NCBI GenBank assembly: GCA_025738555.1 | Contig: JAOVFP010000009.1 | Location: 3,410,001-3,474,000 of the forward strand | Length of the DNA: 64,000 nt | Origin: Cyathus striatus | Lineage: Eukaryota > Basidiomycota > Agaricomycetes > Agaricales > Nidulariaceae | Reading direction: 5' to 3' | Part shown: positions 61,301 to 64,000 of the stretch, one piece after another | Numbering within the stretch: position 1 is the stretch's first letter | Layout: the number at the start of each line of letters is the position of its first letter | Made by a program: the position numbers and the translations under genes | The notes under the pieces: model-generated | Told to the model about the DNA's origin: nothing | What the model saw: the letters and a program-made list of their open reading frames with translations, nothing else | Databases searched by the model: none

Positions 61301-61600
61301 AATTTACATCCTCTACATCGCTATTAGAAATGTAGAACACGCACGATCCGTTCATTTAGATGTAGATATAACATAGTATAATTATTCCATATTATACATC
61401 CCCATAATGCACTAATAATTGCGAAAATTACAAATGAAGACCCTGCCTCCTGCCGCCACATTCACCAGATGGCAGGAATCTAGTCTCGTCACGCTGCGTT
61501 CATGTGCTGACTCATCTGTTATTTTCGCGCGCAACCCAAATAACTCACGCTTATCACATCTGTCCGTATATGGGGCATCGCATCAATTATTCAAGTCCAG
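55378..61600 (-). repeat. Right subterminal array, 19 units of ~331 bp, inverted
   Basis: The complement of the left array unit. ATGACAGGAATCTAGTCT or close variants occur near 55,455, 55,786, 56,116, 56,447, 56,776, 57,109, 57,450, 57,782, 58,113, 58,443, 58,773, 59,103, 59,484, 59,820, 60,151, 60,482, 60,812, 61,143 and 61,474. Most spacings are 329-333 bp; the unit at 59,103-59,484 is longer through a partial duplication. Units differ often at CpG positions within CGTCGCGCTGCGTTCATGTG. Confidence 0.93.
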
Positions 61601-62011
61601 TTCTTATAGACTACATTTTACATTACAATTTATACATTCTATAGACATATTTTCAACTAAGTATACCAAAAAATAGTATTCTAGAATCTATACTAACTTG
61701 CTATATATATCTTGGGAGTCGAGGTGAACATAGGATGTGGTTTGTGCATGCCAAAATTGTAGTTTAGTAGAACCACATATTCTTATTTTTTTGAAAATGT
61801 AGCGTAGTATGGCCACTTTCCTAATACAGATATAGTCTTATATCGCTACAAGTGTTTTACTATTAAACATCACACTGACTAATATCTAGCTTACCATGCG
61901 TTGAGGTACATGGGTATGTACCTGGTTGTTTACAGGTACATACCCATGTACCTGTCATTTGGTATATTTTATGTACCACTCTGGAACGGCACATCACATA
62001 CTACCTATCTG
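61600..62011 (-). repeat. Right terminal inverted repeat (unique part)
   Basis: Inverted match to 34,925-35,330. It contains GAGGTACATGGGTATGTACC (61903-61922) followed, after a short loop, by the opposite orientation AGGTACATACCCATGTACCT (61934-61953), so together they form a long hairpin. Confidence 0.85.
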
Positions 62012-62019
62012 GATTTGAG
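62012..62019. other. Target site duplication, right (GATTTGAG)
   Basis: Second copy of the 8-bp sequence at 34917-34924, immediately outside the right end of the giant element. Confidence 0.85.
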
Positions 62020-62295
62020 CGTGGAAAGCTATTAGTTAGCGCTCGCCACTGTTACTTTGCGTTTAAGTAAGTTATCTCACATTGATCACGTTTGAACACC
62101 TGTTTTCAGTGCACCTAAGGCACAGCGCACTAGGAAAGTAGAAAGCTAGAACAAAAAGTGTCAACAGACAGAAGTGATATACCAATACGTGAGGGTTCAT
62201 CTATTCAATCTCATGAGGTTTAATTGATTCTCTGTAGGTACGGACTAGATTTACATGAAACATATAAAAACACTATGGCCATATCCTTAACCTTC

Positions 62296-64000
62296 TCAAT
62301 CCCCAAGGTAAATAAAAGGAACCCATCTGGAGAATTCAACACCCCGCTTCCTTAGCTCTGCGATTGCCAAATGAACGGCTTCGGCCGCCAACTCCGTATT
62401 CGGTACCGGTCGACTCTTATCCTTAAGGAGGTGGGAATAAAATGTATCTGCGACGACTGGACCATCGTCGTCGCTGATTTTCCTATGAAATCGTGATGTA
62501 AGTACATTACAATATAATTGGTTATATAAATGCAACCTTACCACATTGTTGCGACGACCCCTCTAAATCCAGAGAAGAGAAGTGTTGCTCCCACGTGCAT
62601 CGCTTCGTCTGGAAGTGCAATATAACCCTTGGCAGTCTCGCATGCACAGAGAAATGCTAGAGCTGCGTTTTTCACGCGTTTCTCCATGATTCTAGATACT
62701 GTGAGATCACCATCTTGTAATTTCAGCGAGCTATTAAGTGGGTTGTGGATGTTTTGCTGTCCATGGCATGCGAAATGTGCTATTGAAACAGATGTTAGGT
62801 TAGAAGCAACACTATCCACTAATGCAGGTGAGTCTTTTGTTCCAAATTTGTATAGGAATTCGGATGAGATGTGTGTCTCAATAACATTCATCTCGTCAAC
62901 AGTATGTGGAAGACCCTTTGGGTCTGTCACTACCATCATCTTAAATGGCGCCTGTGATCCGCTAGAGGACGAGGGTGCATTCTTGATTAGTGAACCTACT
63001 GTTGGCATATACGATGAGATAAAATAATCGAAAGTGCTTTCAACACTGGACATGTCGTCTTTGTATACCCCTGCAGCATGCAAAGGAAGAAATGAAAATG
63101 CTCCTGTAGGGCACCATGTTATGCGGGTTTCCGTGCCTGTTCCTTTCTGCAATGCTAGCGCACTGACAATGTGGCTAACTACATTATTCCACAGAAACTT
63201 CAACACAGATTTGATCAGATCTGATGGGTGCATTGAGACCCTCCCGCCCCTTTCTTTATTGTTGGCTTCTTTACGCTGCTCCAAGGCCTTTGATTCATCC
63301 GAGTCTCGTTTGCCCCTTTGACCCTGTTCTCTACTAGGCAACTGAAACATCAAATCCAGCAACTTTTGGTTCGGAGCGTTCGGCAGCAGTACATGTTTCA
63401 CATCATCCGAAAGCATTATTAAGGCGTGACTTCCTTGTTCGTGAGGTATGAGATATATAACCGGATTTTTAATGGATTTTTGTAAACTGGATAGGTCCTT
63501 CGGCATCAAGAAGTCGCCAAAGCCTTCCACATCATGAATTTTATTCAATATCTGTCCCCATTCTTCGTTTAATTCTCCAATTCGGACACTCTGCTCTTCA
63601 CGAATAAGACTCTCTGCGTGGCTACCAGCACCTTGTACCTCCTGTTCGAGAGTTGCTTTTTCGAGCTCAGCAGATATTCTCGAAAATATAGTTTCTAAAT
63701 CTGGAGCTGCAACTCGCAATGCATCTGTGGGGGTTCGGAGCTGTAAAATTTGATGCCAAAACGATGCGCGACCGGTTTCGAGGTACTCGACAGCTTTGTT
63801 ATATTTTCCAACTTTTATCGCATTAAGAGCTGCTTTACGACCAGCACCATCTGTATTACTAAATATGAAACTTCGATGCCTTTCGTCTAGCTTGGTTCCC
63901 AACGAGTTCAATTTAGGAAGGAAATTCATGGCTTGGTCGTAAGCCGTTAACGCAGACTCGGGATTCCACCTCTGCAAAATGGTGGCCCATTGCATTGCTG
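62296..64000 (-). CDS. CHAT-domain (caspase-like) protein with TPR-type N-terminus, partial
   Basis: Continues beyond the window, so the start is not seen. Last intron 62483-62541 (59 nt, GTAAGG donor) joins TMW to KISDDDGPVVADTFY; stop TGA 62298-62296. The visible N-terminal part has helical repeats of the TPR type common before CHAT domains (SALTAYDQAMNFLP, KYNKAVEYLETGRASFWHQ). The CHAT domain holds the His/Cys pair in SIAHFACHGQQN and ALAFLCACETAKG, with the family segment DEAMHVGATLLFSGFRGVVA. Both catalytic residues are present, so a cysteine protease activity is possible. Agaricomycetes carry many such genes; some TPR-CHAT proteins elsewhere act in regulated proteolysis or cell death. 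Its role here is unknown. Confidence 0.9.

Larger units (their letters stand above)
34925..62011. mobile_element. 27-kb giant KDZ DNA transposon with satellite-filled inverted ends
   Basis: 27,087 bp between copies of GATTTGAG. The outer 29 bases of the two ends align without gaps at 18 positions, and the next ~390 bp align as diverged inverted repeats (shared blocks include GGTACATGGGTATG, TTAGTCAGTG.GATGTTTAATA-like and AGGAAAGTGG). Inside these come inverted arrays of ~331-bp tandem repeats: 17 units at 35,330-40,640 and 19 at 55,378-61,600. The interior (40,706-55,066) has six genes: a cysteine-cluster pseudogene and the KDZ transposase on the minus strand, then a coiled-coil partner, an unknown repeat-exon gene and two more cysteine-cluster genes on the plus strand. 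Nested inverted structure, one transposase and a perfect target duplication show one mobile unit. In-frame TGA codons suggest this copy is no longer active by itself. Confidence 0.9.

Noticed and set aside
35330..61600. CRISPR-like repeat array
   Set aside because: Units are ~331 bp, contiguous and without short spacers; the context is a eukaryotic transposon.

Overview
The window looks like a transposon-dense piece of a filamentous basidiomycete (Agaricomycete) nuclear genome. Introns are 48-60 nt with GTRNGT donors, a KDZ-type (Kyakuja-Dileera-Zisupton) transposase is present, and the host genes (an OPT oligopeptide transporter, a TPR/CHAT protein, a small secreted protein) are typical of that group. 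No bacterial, organellar, rRNA or confident tRNA features were found.

Layout. 1-725 and 9,948-24,000 are old repeat-rich DNA almost stripped of CpG; no CG occurs from 17,750 to 19,717. A young Ty3/gypsy LTR retrotransposon (726-9,947, minus strand, 5-bp target duplication AACAT, LTRs apparently differing by one base) sits in it. It carries gag-protease, a twice-frameshifted pol, and an intron-containing gene on the opposite strand between integrase and the 3' LTR. Further along are a probable solo LTR (10,091-11,533), microsatellites, a decayed KDZ locus (15,009-18,025) with a divergent partner gene, minisatellites, and a 1.87-kb hAT-like non-autonomous element (23,139-25,003) with a perfect 8-bp target duplication. 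25,000-33,022 is ordinary host sequence: a secreted Q/S/G-rich protein, a duplicated spacer and the OPT transporter. 62,296-64,000 is the start of another host region with a CHAT-domain gene.

Between the two host regions lies the main object: a 27,087-bp element (34,925-62,011) bounded by a perfect 8-bp duplication GATTTGAG. Each end has a diverged ~0.4-kb terminal inverted repeat with paired GGTACAT...ATGTACC palindromes. Next comes an array of ~331-bp tandem repeats, 17 copies on the left and 19 inverted on the right. The 14.5-kb interior holds a KDZ transposase gene (912 codons over six exons, three in-frame TGA), a divergently transcribed coiled-coil partner made of tandemly duplicated exons, an unknown gene with tandem GC-AG exon repeats, and three members of an unrecognised cysteine-cluster family. 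Two of those three sit at the inner edges of the two arrays. The partner gene is recognisable again beside the decayed KDZ copy at 15-18 kb, so transposase plus partner looks like a conserved two-gene module.

Decay is consistent in kind. All six in-frame stops seen in the giant element's genes are TGA, mostly where relatives have arginine, as expected from CGA to TGA deamination at methylated CpG. The same CpG transitions separate the two ends of the hAT-like element and the satellite units.
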